Below are positions 24,667 through 33,601 of a stretch of DNA of 64,000 bases, piece after piece (position 1 is the stretch's first letter; each line of letters opens with the position of its first letter). Made by a program: the position numbers and the translations under genes. Where the stretch lies: assembly GCF_002019605.1 (NCBI RefSeq), contig NZ_KV917368.1, positions 4,106,519 to 4,170,518 on the forward strand, read 5' to 3'. Below the pieces are notes generated by a model. The model made no database searches, was not told the DNA's origin, and saw only the letters and a program-made list of their open reading frames with translations. Origin of the DNA: Alkalihalobacterium alkalinitrilicum (GTDB lineage Bacteria > Bacillota > Bacilli > Bacillales > Bacillaceae_F).

Positions 24667-25524
24667 TTACTTACCACTAGCAACTAGACTTCTAATATAC
24701 TTTCTTGCTTCATCTTGCATGGTTCGATAAATAGGATGGAAGATAAAGCTATGAAAATGGTTACTATCTTTTAAACACTGTTGGATTTCTTTTTTGGTAT
24801 AATGTGGGCGATAGCGAATAGACATCGCGTAAAATGGATCTTTTTTCTGTCTTGCCACAAATTCAGCCTCAGCCGTTCTTGGATAAGGCTTCATTTTACT
24901 TCCTAGCCTTTTGGCTAAATTTGCGAATACAATTTCGTCAGTTCCCCAGGCTTTTGTATCTAGTATATTTTTTTCAAAGAGTTCAAACTTTTCGTAACTT
25001 AGAATTTGATCAACTAGCCCCTTACTATATGTTTGACCAACATTGAATGCACCTAAATATTGATATTTATCTAATTGAAAAATAGGTTTCCATTTTTCCC
25101 ATTCAGCCTGAATTTCTGGTGCTCCTCCCCAGTTGAAATATTGTCCAAGAAGAACACCCATATAATCAACATTTTGCATTTCTTTTTGGATAAATTCCTC
25201 AAAACCTCTCCTAGCAAACAAAGCATCAGAATCAAGATTAATTAAATAATCATAATTAAATTGTTCCTCTTGTAACCACTTCATTACTTCGAGCATATAA
25301 ATTGTGGTAAAACCGTAATTCAACTTTTTACTAGATGGACACACAGGGTATCCTAAACCTTCACATAGACCTGGATCTCCAGACCCATTATATAAAACAA
25401 TAAAACTATTCGGACAAAAGTAACGAATGTTTTCTAGCATATTTATTATGATTTCTTTTTTATTATGAACAAGTATAGCAAAACAAATTTTTTTACTGGC
25501 TTTTCTCGAATTATTTATGGTCAA
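24667..25524 (-). CDS. Glycosyltransferase-like protein (GT-A type)
   Basis: 285 residues. FAILVHNKKEIIINMLENIR opens a GT-A-like fold and YLINLDSDALFAR provides a DxD-like motif for metal and sugar nucleotide. WGTDEIVFANLAKR resembles the acceptor-side segment of core-2/GT14-like enzymes. The exact family is uncertain. First gene of the leftward pair with the GT4 gene, presumably building the same glycan. Confidence 0.7.
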   Translation of the reverse strand: MTINNSRKASKKICFAILVHNKKEIIINMLENIRYFCPNSFIVLYNGSGDPGLCEGLGYPVCPSSKKLNYGFTTIYMLEVMKWLQEEQFNYDYLINLDSDALFARRGFEEFIQKEMQNVDYMGVLLGQYFNWGGAPEIQAEWEKWKPIFQLDKYQYLGAFNVGQTYSKGLVDQILSYEKFELFEKNILDTKAWGTDEIVFANLAKRLGSKMKPYPRTAEAEFVARQKKDPFYAMSIRYRPHYTKKEIQQCLKDSNHFHSFIFHPIYRTMQDEARKYIRSLVASGK

Positions 25525-25754
25525 GACTATGATCCCTCCTTAATAATTTAAGAATTATTATATTTATATTCATATATTTATTAATCGAAAAGACGTTTAT
25601 CTAGAAATCGATCAAAATATTTGAGTGCCTGGAGTGCCTGGGGTCTGACCCAATGTCATCAAGATAAGTTTCCAATTAGTTCCCAATTAGTAACTCTCAT
25701 GAACCACACAGTATTAAAATGAAAAATTCCAAACTATGATACTGAAAACAACTA

Positions 25755-25821
25755 AAAAAAGACAATAGGATGCCCGGGAGATGTTTTACATTTTTTTACA
25801 TCACCCTAAGGCATCCTATTT
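25755..25821 (-). terminator. Terminator of the IS4 transposase
   Basis: AATAGGATGCC / GGCATCCTATT stem, followed leftward by GTCTTTTTTTAG. Inside the element, downstream of the transposase stop. Confidence 0.7.
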
Positions 25822-25835
25822 TACTTCGTTAAATG

Positions 25836-27107
25836 CTATAATGCAGACTTCTGAACTAGCCCGTTTCTATTAGCTCGCAACCCCTTAGTACGTTTGAAAC
25901 TTCTACCTGGTCTTATGGGAGTACGATTCCTTTTGATTTCGTCAAGCATTTGCTTATATAGCTTTTTACGTCGTCTTGGACTTTCCTCTAATATAATACG
26001 GACTAGATTAGCTTTCAGCTTACCGGTCAAAACGTTGGCGTTAGCTGTGTATTCATATTTTAGATCCTTTCCTTCTTGCTCTTTGGCAATCATTTCGTCA
26101 GCCTCTTGTTTAACTAGCGAAGCCATGTTTGCTAGAAACATGGTCGCATAAAAATCTTGTTCAACTGAAAGAGGAGTATCACCTGTAAACTTTTGAAGTT
26201 GAAGTTTATTTTTTAATTCATCATATTTTGTTTCAATTCTCCACCGCTTAAAATAGAGTGTTTTAAAATCCTGTATCCCAAATGTTTCATCTTCTATATT
26301 TGTGATGAGCAACTCATCTTCACCCGATGGCAGTGTAAACCGTATAGCCCTTAAGCGCATCACGCTCCCTTTTCTTTTAAGCTCAATTATTTGGTCAGGC
26401 ACCGAAGATTTAATACTAGATTTATAATAATTGACAGGTGTTCTAATCATAAATTTTACATTTAATTCTATTAGATAAGCGAAAAAATCTAATGATGGAT
26501 ATCCTCGATCAAAAAGAAAAAGGTCGTTATTGTTCAAGTGATCTTTAAAGCTGTTCATCAGTTTGATAGCGACAGACCGTTCTCCATCTGTACATTTTGT
26601 AATCAAAGCCTTTACAATTAGATTATTTTCGGTATCATAGATACAGGATGCCATTGCGCGAGCCAGTTCTAAAGAACTGCCTTTCGAAACGCCAAAGGCA
26701 TCCCTTAATCTTATGGAATTATTTATTTCCAAGATGGATGCATCGATAGCGAAAATACGAAACCCCATAAATTTTTTATAAGGATTTTCCTTGTAGTACC
26801 AATCCACAATGGTATCAAATAATTTTATAAATGCTTCCGGTTTAATCTTCTTTCTAGCCTCAGAAAACGCCTGTTTACTAATACTTTCCGTCCTATTTCC
26901 AAGAAGCTTAAAATAGTCATCCAGCTCAATCTGAAAGCTTTTTTTCACGAAATTGAGCATAAAAAGAATAGTGCTAATAAAATTTAATTTGTTTCTCCCT
27001 TCACGAGTAAAATAGGTTGGTTTGGAACGTGATTCACACTTAAAAACATAGTCATGTAGGACGTTCTGGGTTACCTCTACAGCTTCTAAAAACAGGCTTT
27101 TTGCCAC
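25836..27107 (-). CDS. IS4-family DDE transposase (second type)
   Basis: 423 residues. Catalytic landmarks: FRIFAIDASILEINNS (first Asp), NNDLFLFDRGYPSLDFFAYL (second Asp, DRGY) and YFKRWRIETKYDELKNKLQL (Y-R-E-K). A different IS4 subgroup from the element at 22145, with a C-terminal basic tail (RTPIRPGRSFKRTKG). Frame intact. Confidence 0.93.
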   Translation of the reverse strand: MAKSLFLEAVEVTQNVLHDYVFKCESRSKPTYFTREGRNKLNFISTILFMLNFVKKSFQIELDDYFKLLGNRTESISKQAFSEARKKIKPEAFIKLFDTIVDWYYKENPYKKFMGFRIFAIDASILEINNSIRLRDAFGVSKGSSLELARAMASCIYDTENNLIVKALITKCTDGERSVAIKLMNSFKDHLNNNDLFLFDRGYPSLDFFAYLIELNVKFMIRTPVNYYKSSIKSSVPDQIIELKRKGSVMRLRAIRFTLPSGEDELLITNIEDETFGIQDFKTLYFKRWRIETKYDELKNKLQLQKFTGDTPLSVEQDFYATMFLANMASLVKQEADEMIAKEQEGKDLKYEYTANANVLTGKLKANLVRIILEESPRRRKKLYKQMLDEIKRNRTPIRPGRSFKRTKGLRANRNGLVQKSAL

Positions 27108-27374
27108 AAAAAATCACCACTTCATCGTTGATATACCAAAAAATGGTATTCAGGTCGATTATTGTGGTGATTTTGAAAAGTCAAGTGGTTTTTCGTGCTG
27201 TTAATAATATTTTTATGACAATCTTATCCATTTACATATTTTGTAATCTTAAGTTGATGACATTGGGGTCTAGTATAGAAAATAGTTCAAGGAAATAAAA
27301 AAGGCCACCGTTTTCATTGTAAAATAGAAGGACCTACCACAGTACTTCCAGTTACAACACCTTTACTAAAGGAG

Positions 27375-28793
27375 ATGAAAACGATGACTTATACATTATT
27401 GAACCATATTCAAGGGAAAAACGGAAGTCAGTGGGCAAAGTTTATAAGAGAAACTGGGACTGAAAACCTATTAATGGTGGCAATTGATGCGGCTAAGTAT
27501 ACACATAAAGCAATGATTTGTACGTTCTATGGGGATATATTAGTTAAACCGTTTGAGTTTGATGCGTCTCTAACAGGGTTAGACATAGTTAAAAAGCATA
27601 TTCGGGAGGAAAGAGAAAAGTATGGTATGAAAGAGGTTGTGGTAGGAATTGAAACCACTGGGCATTATTACGAAGATCTTGTTCGTCGATGTCATAAAGA
27701 AGGATACCGTGTCCGAATCATAAATGCAGCGACAACGGACCAAGAAAGGCAAGCTCTCTTAAATTGGTCTAAAACAGATAATATTGATCTCATGGCTATT
27801 ATACAGTCATTGATCCACGGGAGAGGAACATCTAGTGAGCTACGTTCAGGCAGTATAGGTTCTTTACAAAAATTAACTCGCGCACGCCGTGAATTAGTTG
27901 ATGACCGGACTTCTACACAGAACTTAATTCGGATGCATATAGACCATGTATTTCGTGAATTCCAAGGAAAAAGTATTTGGGATAATGGAAAGCGAAAACA
28001 TGTCCAACCCTTCTCTAAATTGTTTGGTAAAGCCCCGCGCTATATGATGAGACATTACCCACACCCTAACGATATTCTAGAACTGGGTAAAGAAGGGTTA
28101 CGTGAGTTATCTATTCGTGAAAATTTGAAACTGCGTGATAGTACGATTGAATGTTTACTAGATTTTGCACAAAGCTCTATTTCTCAGCCTAAGGAGAATG
28201 TAGAGGTTGATATCTATCTTCTTGCTCAAAAATTAGACCGGTTAGAATTATTAGATAATCAAATTAAACGGTTAGAGAAGAAAATTGAAGACCTGTTTAT
28301 CGAGACCCCTGGCGCTATTATTTTAGCTGTACCTGGAATAGGAGTTGTTACGGGTGCTGAATTCTATGCAGAAATGGGGGATATCACCGATTTTGACCAT
28401 GCAGGACAACTAATAAAGCTAGCTGGTACAAATCCGATAGTCAAACAATCTGGAGGCCATAAACCTAGTTATTACGGCATTTCTAAACAAGGAAGGCGCC
28501 CGTTCAGAAACATTGTGTACCAGGTAGGAAAATCTTTAGCTGTCAATAACCCTGAGATGAGACAGAGATATTTGGCCCTGAAAGAGCGTGGGAAACACAC
28601 TCGCCAAGCTTACGTTGCTTTAGGAAACCGTATGATACGTCTAGCCTTTTCAATGATTCGACATCAGTCATTATACCGTACTGATCAAGAAAACTATGTG
28701 TTAGTAGAAGTCATAAGAAATAAACTGCGAAGTCCCAATGTAGAAAAATTCTTTGAAAACTTTGTCTCACCAGGACTTACTCAATCTGCTTAA
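27375..28793 (+). CDS. IS110-family DEDD transposase
   Basis: 472 residues, ATG behind AAGGAG. RuvC-like N-terminal domain: LMVAIDAAKYTHKAMICTFY with the first Asp, EVVVGIETTGHYYEDLVRRC with the Glu, and KTDNIDLMAI with the late Asp. The C-terminal Tnp_20 domain holds VPGIGVVTGAEFYAEMGDIT and the serine region AGTNPIVKQSGGHK. These enzymes are guided by a structured RNA made from the element's own non-coding end. Confidence 0.95.
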   Translation: MKTMTYTLLNHIQGKNGSQWAKFIRETGTENLLMVAIDAAKYTHKAMICTFYGDILVKPFEFDASLTGLDIVKKHIREEREKYGMKEVVVGIETTGHYYEDLVRRCHKEGYRVRIINAATTDQERQALLNWSKTDNIDLMAIIQSLIHGRGTSSELRSGSIGSLQKLTRARRELVDDRTSTQNLIRMHIDHVFREFQGKSIWDNGKRKHVQPFSKLFGKAPRYMMRHYPHPNDILELGKEGLRELSIRENLKLRDSTIECLLDFAQSSISQPKENVEVDIYLLAQKLDRLELLDNQIKRLEKKIEDLFIETPGAIILAVPGIGVVTGAEFYAEMGDITDFDHAGQLIKLAGTNPIVKQSGGHKPSYYGISKQGRRPFRNIVYQVGKSLAVNNPEMRQRYLALKERGKHTRQAYVALGNRMIRLAFSMIRHQSLYRTDQENYVLVEVIRNKLRSPNVEKFFENFVSPGLTQSA

Positions 28794-28902
28794 AAAAAGT
28801 ATTAATACTCAACTTGAATGTATTAACGTTGGATATGTTAAATTCTCGTAGGTATAACTGAGGTCCTTTATAGCGATTTTTGTAAGACATTATCTTTGTC
28901 AA

Positions 28903-29094
28903 AATAAAACTCCCCTAGGACGTTAGATCACATTGTTATTGGTGTCTGAGGCAAAAGACCTCGTGGGTCAGCAGTATGGATCTTGTCCTACAAGTACGAA
29001 TAATACGTGAAAAAATCTAAGTTTATATTTGCTAGGTGGTATCCTCTGTAGGATGAAAAAGCAAGATCCTTTCACGTTCTAGAGGAGTTTTATT
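28903..29094 (+). ncRNA. Candidate bridge/seek RNA of the IS110 element
   Basis: The 3' non-coding end folds strongly. AATAAAACTCC (28903-28913) pairs with GGAGTTTTATT (29084-29094), closing a domain of about 170 bases. Inside, GGATCTTG (28978-28985) pairs with CAAGATCC (29062-29069) and CCTAC with GTAGG (28987 and 29048), and CTGAGG...CCTC forms a small hairpin. Position and size match the guide RNA of IS1111-type elements. Loop contents that would pair with target and donor were not assigned. Confidence 0.65.
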
Positions 29095-29206
29095 ATAAAG
29101 TTCTGTAGGTAGATGAATTCTATTACCGTATAATGGGAAAATAGAGTTTTACTTAAGGTCGGTCCTTTTTAGAGAAAATAACCACTTGACTTATTTACCA
29201 TTATAC

Positions 29207-29250
29207 GCTGACCCCCACTAGGGTAAAGCAATGCGTGGAGGGGGCTAGTG
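29207..29250. repeat. REP-like repeat copy 7
   Basis: GCTGACCCCCACTAGGGTAA then AGCAATGCGTGGAGGGGGCT: two opposed units with the GTAAAGCAAT spacer also seen at 30054. Confidence 0.6.
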
Positions 29251-29304
29251 AACTACCCTCCAGCCAAGTGGACAGAACTCTTTTTAGGGGCATGGTGAGT
29301 GAAT

Positions 29305-29674
29305 TTATTTGGAGCTATGACTCTGAATAATTTCTATTATCTCTTGACCAAACTGGTCAGCTTTCTTTGGCCCAATGCCATCAATTTCTAATAGGTCCTT
29401 CATTGTAACGGGTCTTTTTTGCAAGAGATTTTCTAGCGTGTTATTCGTGAATATGTAAAATGGCTTCACATTGAGTTCTTTTGCACGCCTCGCTCGAAAA
29501 TCTGTTAGCTTTACCTTTAATTCTTCCAGGTTAGTATCTGCAGACTGAACCTTCTTCGACTTCCTTTGAGGGATAGTCTCTTTATGTTCAGAGCTTAATT
29601 GAACTTCGCTATCATTACCGTTCGTAGATGATGTTTCTGGCATTATAGTGCTTTGAATAACCGATAACAGAACT
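29305..29674 (-). pseudogene. HRDC-domain fragment (RecQ-like C-terminus)
   Basis: Residues LEELKVKLTDFRARRAKELN, YIFTNNTLENLLQKRPVTMK and LLEIDGIGPKKADQFGQEII form a complete HRDC domain, the nucleic-acid-binding tail of RecQ helicases and related proteins. The frame runs upstream into a TCACTGTGAC-family repeat at 29675 and there is no helicase domain. So this is a gene tail, or a rewired small HRDC protein starting at an internal ATG (MPETSSTNGN). I favour a truncated gene. Confidence 0.65.
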
Positions 29675-29706
29675 GTCACTGTGACTCCCCGAAGGTTTGT
29701 CGAAAG
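29675..29706. repeat. TCACTGTGAC-family repeat, copy C7
   Basis: GTCACTGTGACTCCCCGAAG then GTTTGTCGAAAG, at the 5' break of the HRDC fragment. Confidence 0.7.
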
Positions 29707-29892
29707 CTCCGAACAGAAAGGGTGCTGGCTCCCCAAGGTTTAAAGGTGATACTGTAAATTGCAAGAAAAAGCGGCCTCTCAGGCCGCTAAAACAGAAAAG
29801 CCATATTCCGCAGGCCCAGCATAGAAAATGAGGAAGCAGGAAGAACCGTCCCCAAGCTTCTCTCTTTGTCTAGAAATCGATAAATGAATAGA

Positions 29893-29969
29893 AGTTGAAA
29901 ATAAATTGAGCAAAGTTGAAAATAAATTGAGCAAAGTTGAAAATAAATTGAGCAAAGTTGAAAATAAAT
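29893..29969. repeat. 21-bp tandem repeat, 3.7 copies
   Basis: Unit AGTTGAAAATAAATTGAGCA plus A, repeated at 29893, 29914, 29935 and 29956 (last partial) with no mismatch. A further AAGTTGAAAATAAA lies near 29997. Iteron-like or minisatellite. The identity of units implies recent expansion. Confidence 0.85.
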
Positions 29970-30039
29970 CCCCATTACTTAAAAATAAAAACATCAAAGT
30001 TGAAAATAAACGCTTCTAAATCACAAAAGGGGGGGCAGT

Positions 30040-30100
30040 TCAAAATCCCCCACCAGAGTAAAGCAATACCGCAGTGGGGAACCCCGCTAATCCCAGGGGG
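30040..30100. repeat. REP-like repeat cluster copy 8
   Basis: CCCCCACCAGAGTAAAGCAAT, CCGCAGTGGGGAACCCCGC and CCCAGGGGGCAG are successive GC-rich palindromic pieces next to the 3' end of the haloperoxidase gene. Likely transcript end and REP site. Confidence 0.55.
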
Positions 30101-30108
30101 CAGTGCTT

Positions 30109-31647
30109 TTAATCGATTGTTATTTTGGTACCGTCAAACTTTGTTAACGTAAATCCATCAAAATGTTCATTATAGGTTTTGCTGAAGTCACGAAGGACCT
30201 CAATGGCTACGGCTTCACCGAGTTTGATGCCCTCAATTCCGTCAGAACGCCAATGCACACCTGCTGTATCTCTGCCAAGGGCAATATTAGATGCGAGTTT
30301 ATTCAATTCTCCGCCTATTGTTAACGGAAAGTCTGAGTATGGAACTAATGAAAGTCCGTCTTCGCTAGCTGTAACGGGGTTAGGAATTTCATATGCTTCA
30401 TTAAAAAATGCCTTGAGGACGGTGACACCAGCACCTGCCAAGCAGGCGTGCCCAGCTGGATAAGCAGGGTGTGTTGGACATCCTTCTGGGTAGGACATCG
30501 GGAGAAGGTAAGTCCCATACTTGTTGAACACTTTAGATATCACTTGAGAGTTAAGTAGTTCGTTATGGATCGGGTAATTAGCGGAACCTGTTAAATGATT
30601 GTGAACTCGCCCTCCAAATTCTTCAGGTCGTAGACGACGATGAACTAAAAACTTATGAAACCATGCAGCCTCTAACGCTACACGAGATACTTTACTTACT
30701 AAATCTAGAATATGCGGTCCGCCGAATGTAATAAAGCCGCCTTGAGTTGCTGATTTCAAATAAGGATTATTGGGGCTGAGTGCGTCTCTTCCCAAATTAT
30801 TTAAAATCAAACAAGCCGATAGCGAGGGTTGGTAGGAGAAGTCAAAATGAACGTATTCTCCTAAGTCGCGGCCGTTTCGGATATATCGAGGGGTTGGGTC
30901 TTTAATAGGTGAAACAGGGGTTCCGCCGTTTTGGATATTCAACCATTCCTCATAGTCCGTCATGTGGTCAGCGCTAGCTAATGTTGTTTGATAACGTTGA
31001 GGGATTGTCGTTGAACCAAAGGGAATGTCTTTCAGCAAAAATTGTGAAACAAAAGGTCCCTCAAGATCTCCTCGGGTGTCCCCACGAAATAATGTACTAG
31101 TTGTAACACATCCATTCATCTTCGGCCCGCGAAAATCGGAAAATCGCGATAGCTCTGATGCCGCTTCAATGGTAGGCGCGTTGATATCATATTCTTCGAA
31201 GTGTACATCGCGAGTTAATGCTCGCCAGTATACTTCGGCCATTTCACTTGCTTCCCGCGCACTACTGAAGGCTGGAGCTGGAGGTAAATCTGTCTGATGA
31301 CAATCAGCTCCAATAAGATCATAAACATAAGCAGCTTGTGGGTTGGCTAATTTCGTTACTCCCCCCATTGGGATCGCTTCAAATTCCTCTGGCTTCCCGC
31401 TTTTTAATGCCTTTATTAGAGAGTCATAGGCATTAACATCAACTTCACCAAGGGAGTTATGGGGCAATGTTTTTGTGAAGTTTGCTATTTTTTTCGAATA
31501 ACTCTGTTCATCCCCGTTACATCGATGATCGATGAGGTCAAGCTCCCTGTAGTATCGTCCCATATCTTTACGTAAATGATAGGCCTTTTTTCTTCGTTCT
31601 TTGCCAGTCAAAGGACCAAGTACACATTTCTTTTTATCTTTCCCCAT
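30109..31647 (-). CDS. Vanadium-dependent haloperoxidase family protein
   Basis: 512 residues. The C-terminal half has the three vanadate-binding blocks: KFLVHRRLRPEEFGG (Lys and Arg), PAYPAGHACLAGAG (P-x-x-P-x-G-H), and GRDTAGVHWRSDG (R-x-x-x-x-H-W-x-S-D, with the axial His). These enzymes oxidise halides with peroxide or act as related acid phosphatases. No signal peptide or Tat motif is visible, so it is probably cytoplasmic. The N-terminal 180 residues are typical of bacterial members. No partner genes. Horizontal origin possible. Confidence 0.88.
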   Translation of the reverse strand: MGKDKKKCVLGPLTGKERRKKAYHLRKDMGRYYRELDLIDHRCNGDEQSYSKKIANFTKTLPHNSLGEVDVNAYDSLIKALKSGKPEEFEAIPMGGVTKLANPQAAYVYDLIGADCHQTDLPPAPAFSSAREASEMAEVYWRALTRDVHFEEYDINAPTIEAASELSRFSDFRGPKMNGCVTTSTLFRGDTRGDLEGPFVSQFLLKDIPFGSTTIPQRYQTTLASADHMTDYEEWLNIQNGGTPVSPIKDPTPRYIRNGRDLGEYVHFDFSYQPSLSACLILNNLGRDALSPNNPYLKSATQGGFITFGGPHILDLVSKVSRVALEAAWFHKFLVHRRLRPEEFGGRVHNHLTGSANYPIHNELLNSQVISKVFNKYGTYLLPMSYPEGCPTHPAYPAGHACLAGAGVTVLKAFFNEAYEIPNPVTASEDGLSLVPYSDFPLTIGGELNKLASNIALGRDTAGVHWRSDGIEGIKLGEAVAIEVLRDFSKTYNEHFDGFTLTKFDGTKITID

Positions 31648-31744
31648 GCGTTTTCAACACCTTTCACACGGTATACTTTATTTTATAGTAAAAGTGAAAA
31701 AAGCTATTTTATTAAAAATATCCTTTTATTATATGCATAGGGGA

Positions 31745-31774
31745 GTCACTGTGACGCCCCGAAGTTTGTCGAAT
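31745..31774. repeat. TCACTGTGAC-family repeat, copy C8
   Basis: GTCACTGTGACGCCCCGAAG then TTTGTCGAATAA, in the divergent gap between haloperoxidase and PucR-type genes. Confidence 0.7.
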
Positions 31775-31891
31775 AATGAGGGGAATCAGGCATTATTTAT
31801 TTCCAATAAGTTCCACTCGGTTTCTTATCTAATCATAATCCGATATACTAGATTTATCGATTCATGAAAATACATCTAGGTTGGTGTAAGG

Positions 31892-33508
31892 ATGGGGCAG
31901 ATTAAACAAAGCGATAAAGTAAACAAGCTGTTTGAGATTAATCATTTACTAACAACATCATTGGATATTGGTGTTGTTTTACGCACATTAGTGGAAGAAG
32001 CTAGGAATCTATTGGAAGTATCGGATACGGTGATCCTCTATTTATACGACCGTGAGGATAATGTTCTTCGGGTAGCTGAAGGGGTTGGCATTGATATTGA
32101 AGTCATGCGCCAAATCGCCTTTGTGCCTGGGGAGTCGTTAACGGGGAAAGCCTATGCGGAGCGGAAATCATATTTATTTGCTGAAGAAGATATTTTAAAA
32201 CAAAACATGGCCAATATGTCACCAGAAAATTATCAAGCTTACTTTGAAGGAGTCTATCGAAGGCATATCAAGAGTGCCTTTTCGGTTCCGCTTCTTTATC
32301 AGGATGAGTGTTTAGGTGTACTCATTGTTGATAATTTTGAAAATGATGGTCAGTTTACCGATGATGACATTCGTATTATTGAAATTATTGCGAACCAAAG
32401 TGCCATTGCAATCGTTCACTCGAATTTATTTGAAGATCTGAAGAAAAAGAATGATCAACTCATGCAATCGATTGATATTCATGAGAAATTCACAAAGGCG
32501 ATCTTAGATGGTGGCGGTATCGATACCATTTTAGCGTTATTAAGTAGAATATTAGCTGTTCAAGTGAAATTTCAAGATGAGAACTTGGAGTCTACTTCAA
32601 CAGAGTATCCTATTATTCGTGGAAGAGAGACCCTGGGTTCGATTTATATTGGAAAAGACATTAACACGTTGTCTCCTTTAGAAGTGGTTGCTGTGGAACA
32701 TGCATCAACAGCATTAGCCCTTGAGTTAGTTAAAATTAATGCATTGTATGAAAAAGAGTTACACTTTCGTGAAGAAGTGTTTCAGCAAATGATTGAAGGC
32801 ATTTCTTATGGGGAATTCAAAAGAGTGCAAAATTATGTGAATTGGAACAGCGACTCGGAATTAGTATGTGTGGTGCTCGAGGGGAAACACAACCCGTTAT
32901 GGAAATCGGATTCCTTATTAGATAAAGAGAAGTTTATCCGCTCACTTGAAAACATTTGTCAAAATATTAGTAATTCGACCTTCATTTTGTCAAGAACCTA
33001 TCAAGCTATTTTAATTATCCCAGTAACAAGTGAGAAAGTCGTTGATTTGATTGTCCATAAAATCTCGGATCAGTGGAAGAAGCAAAAGGATATGATTTTT
33101 GGAATGGGCAGAAAGGTGACGGTAGGGAAGCTAGGTGATTCGTATCGGGAAGCATTAGATGCCGTCCGATTTGGAAAAACGAGTGGAGATCGATTCGTCG
33201 ATTACTCGAACTTGGGCTTTGAACGTTTGCTGCAAAACGTGGATCCATCGACGTTAAGTCTGTTTGTTGATGACAAAATGGGACCACTCCTTTCAATGGA
33301 ACCGATTTATATAGAAACACTAGGAGTCTTCATTCGTTTGAATAAAAATCACAAACGGACAGCCGAACATTTACATGTCCATCCGAACACGCTGTATCAA
33401 CGAATTAAAAAGATGGAAAGGCTAATGAATATCTCCTTTGATCGTGAAGTCGATTGGATCAATTTAATGATTGCATACAACCTATATGTGACAAGCCACA
33501 ATGCATAA
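31892..33508 (+). CDS. GAF-domain PucR-type transcriptional regulator
   Basis: 538 residues. A GAF sensor domain fills about 25-180 (TSLDIGVVLRTLVEEARNLL; SAFSVPLLYQDECLGVLIVD), then a linker region, and a C-terminal PucR HTH_30 (about 475-530: NKNHKRTAEHLHVHPNTLYQ; RIKKMERL). PucR-type proteins activate catabolic operons on binding a pathway metabolite. It is the first gene before a five-gene operon but has its own strong terminator overlapping its 3' end, so the operon is likely driven from a separate promoter under its control. Confidence 0.9.
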   Translation: MGQIKQSDKVNKLFEINHLLTTSLDIGVVLRTLVEEARNLLEVSDTVILYLYDREDNVLRVAEGVGIDIEVMRQIAFVPGESLTGKAYAERKSYLFAEEDILKQNMANMSPENYQAYFEGVYRRHIKSAFSVPLLYQDECLGVLIVDNFENDGQFTDDDIRIIEIIANQSAIAIVHSNLFEDLKKKNDQLMQSIDIHEKFTKAILDGGGIDTILALLSRILAVQVKFQDENLESTSTEYPIIRGRETLGSIYIGKDINTLSPLEVVAVEHASTALALELVKINALYEKELHFREEVFQQMIEGISYGEFKRVQNYVNWNSDSELVCVVLEGKHNPLWKSDSLLDKEKFIRSLENICQNISNSTFILSRTYQAILIIPVTSEKVVDLIVHKISDQWKKQKDMIFGMGRKVTVGKLGDSYREALDAVRFGKTSGDRFVDYSNLGFERLLQNVDPSTLSLFVDDKMGPLLSMEPIYIETLGVFIRLNKNHKRTAEHLHVHPNTLYQRIKKMERLMNISFDREVDWINLMIAYNLYVTSHNA

Positions 33509-33545
33509 ATGAAAACATTGTGGCTTGTCACATTTCATTTTATTT
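33488..33545 (+). terminator. Strong terminator overlapping the PucR-type 3' end
   Basis: A 16-bp perfect stem: GTGACAAGCCACAATG at 33488-33503 with its complement at 33516-33531, then a T-rich run. The stop codon is in the loop side. It separates regulator and operon transcripts. Confidence 0.9.
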
Positions 33546-33601
33546 TTCTGAATATTATAATTACTCAAAAGTATAACAATACAAAAAGGAGTAGTGATCG
33601 G

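Larger units (their letters stand above)
25649..27267 (-). mobile_element. Second IS4-family insertion sequence
   Basis: CCCAATGTCATCAAGATAAG at the left and the complement of CCCAATGTCATCAACTTAAG at the right are matching ends around one transposase gene. A REP core (GGGGTCTGACC) touches the left end and GGGTCT lies beside the right end, so the element may have entered a REP unit. No clean target duplication could be fixed. About 1.6 kb. Confidence 0.75.
27305..29180 (+). mobile_element. IS110-family (IS1111-like) insertion sequence
   Basis: One DEDD transposase gene with a short left end and a 390-base right end. Sub-terminal inverted repeats AAGGACCTACC (27328-27338) and the complement of AAGGACCGACC (29158-29168) are present; sub-terminal repeats and a long 3' non-coding end are marks of the IS1111 group. 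No target duplication is expected. The outer boundaries are approximate. Confidence 0.8.

Noticed and set aside
29893-29969. CRISPR array
   Set aside because: Units are directly adjacent 21-mers without spacers and no cas genes are present.
33509-33601. Upstream extension of the M20 amidohydrolase frame
   Set aside because: It would be translated through the strong terminator of the regulator; the TTG at 33602 has a proper ribosome site.
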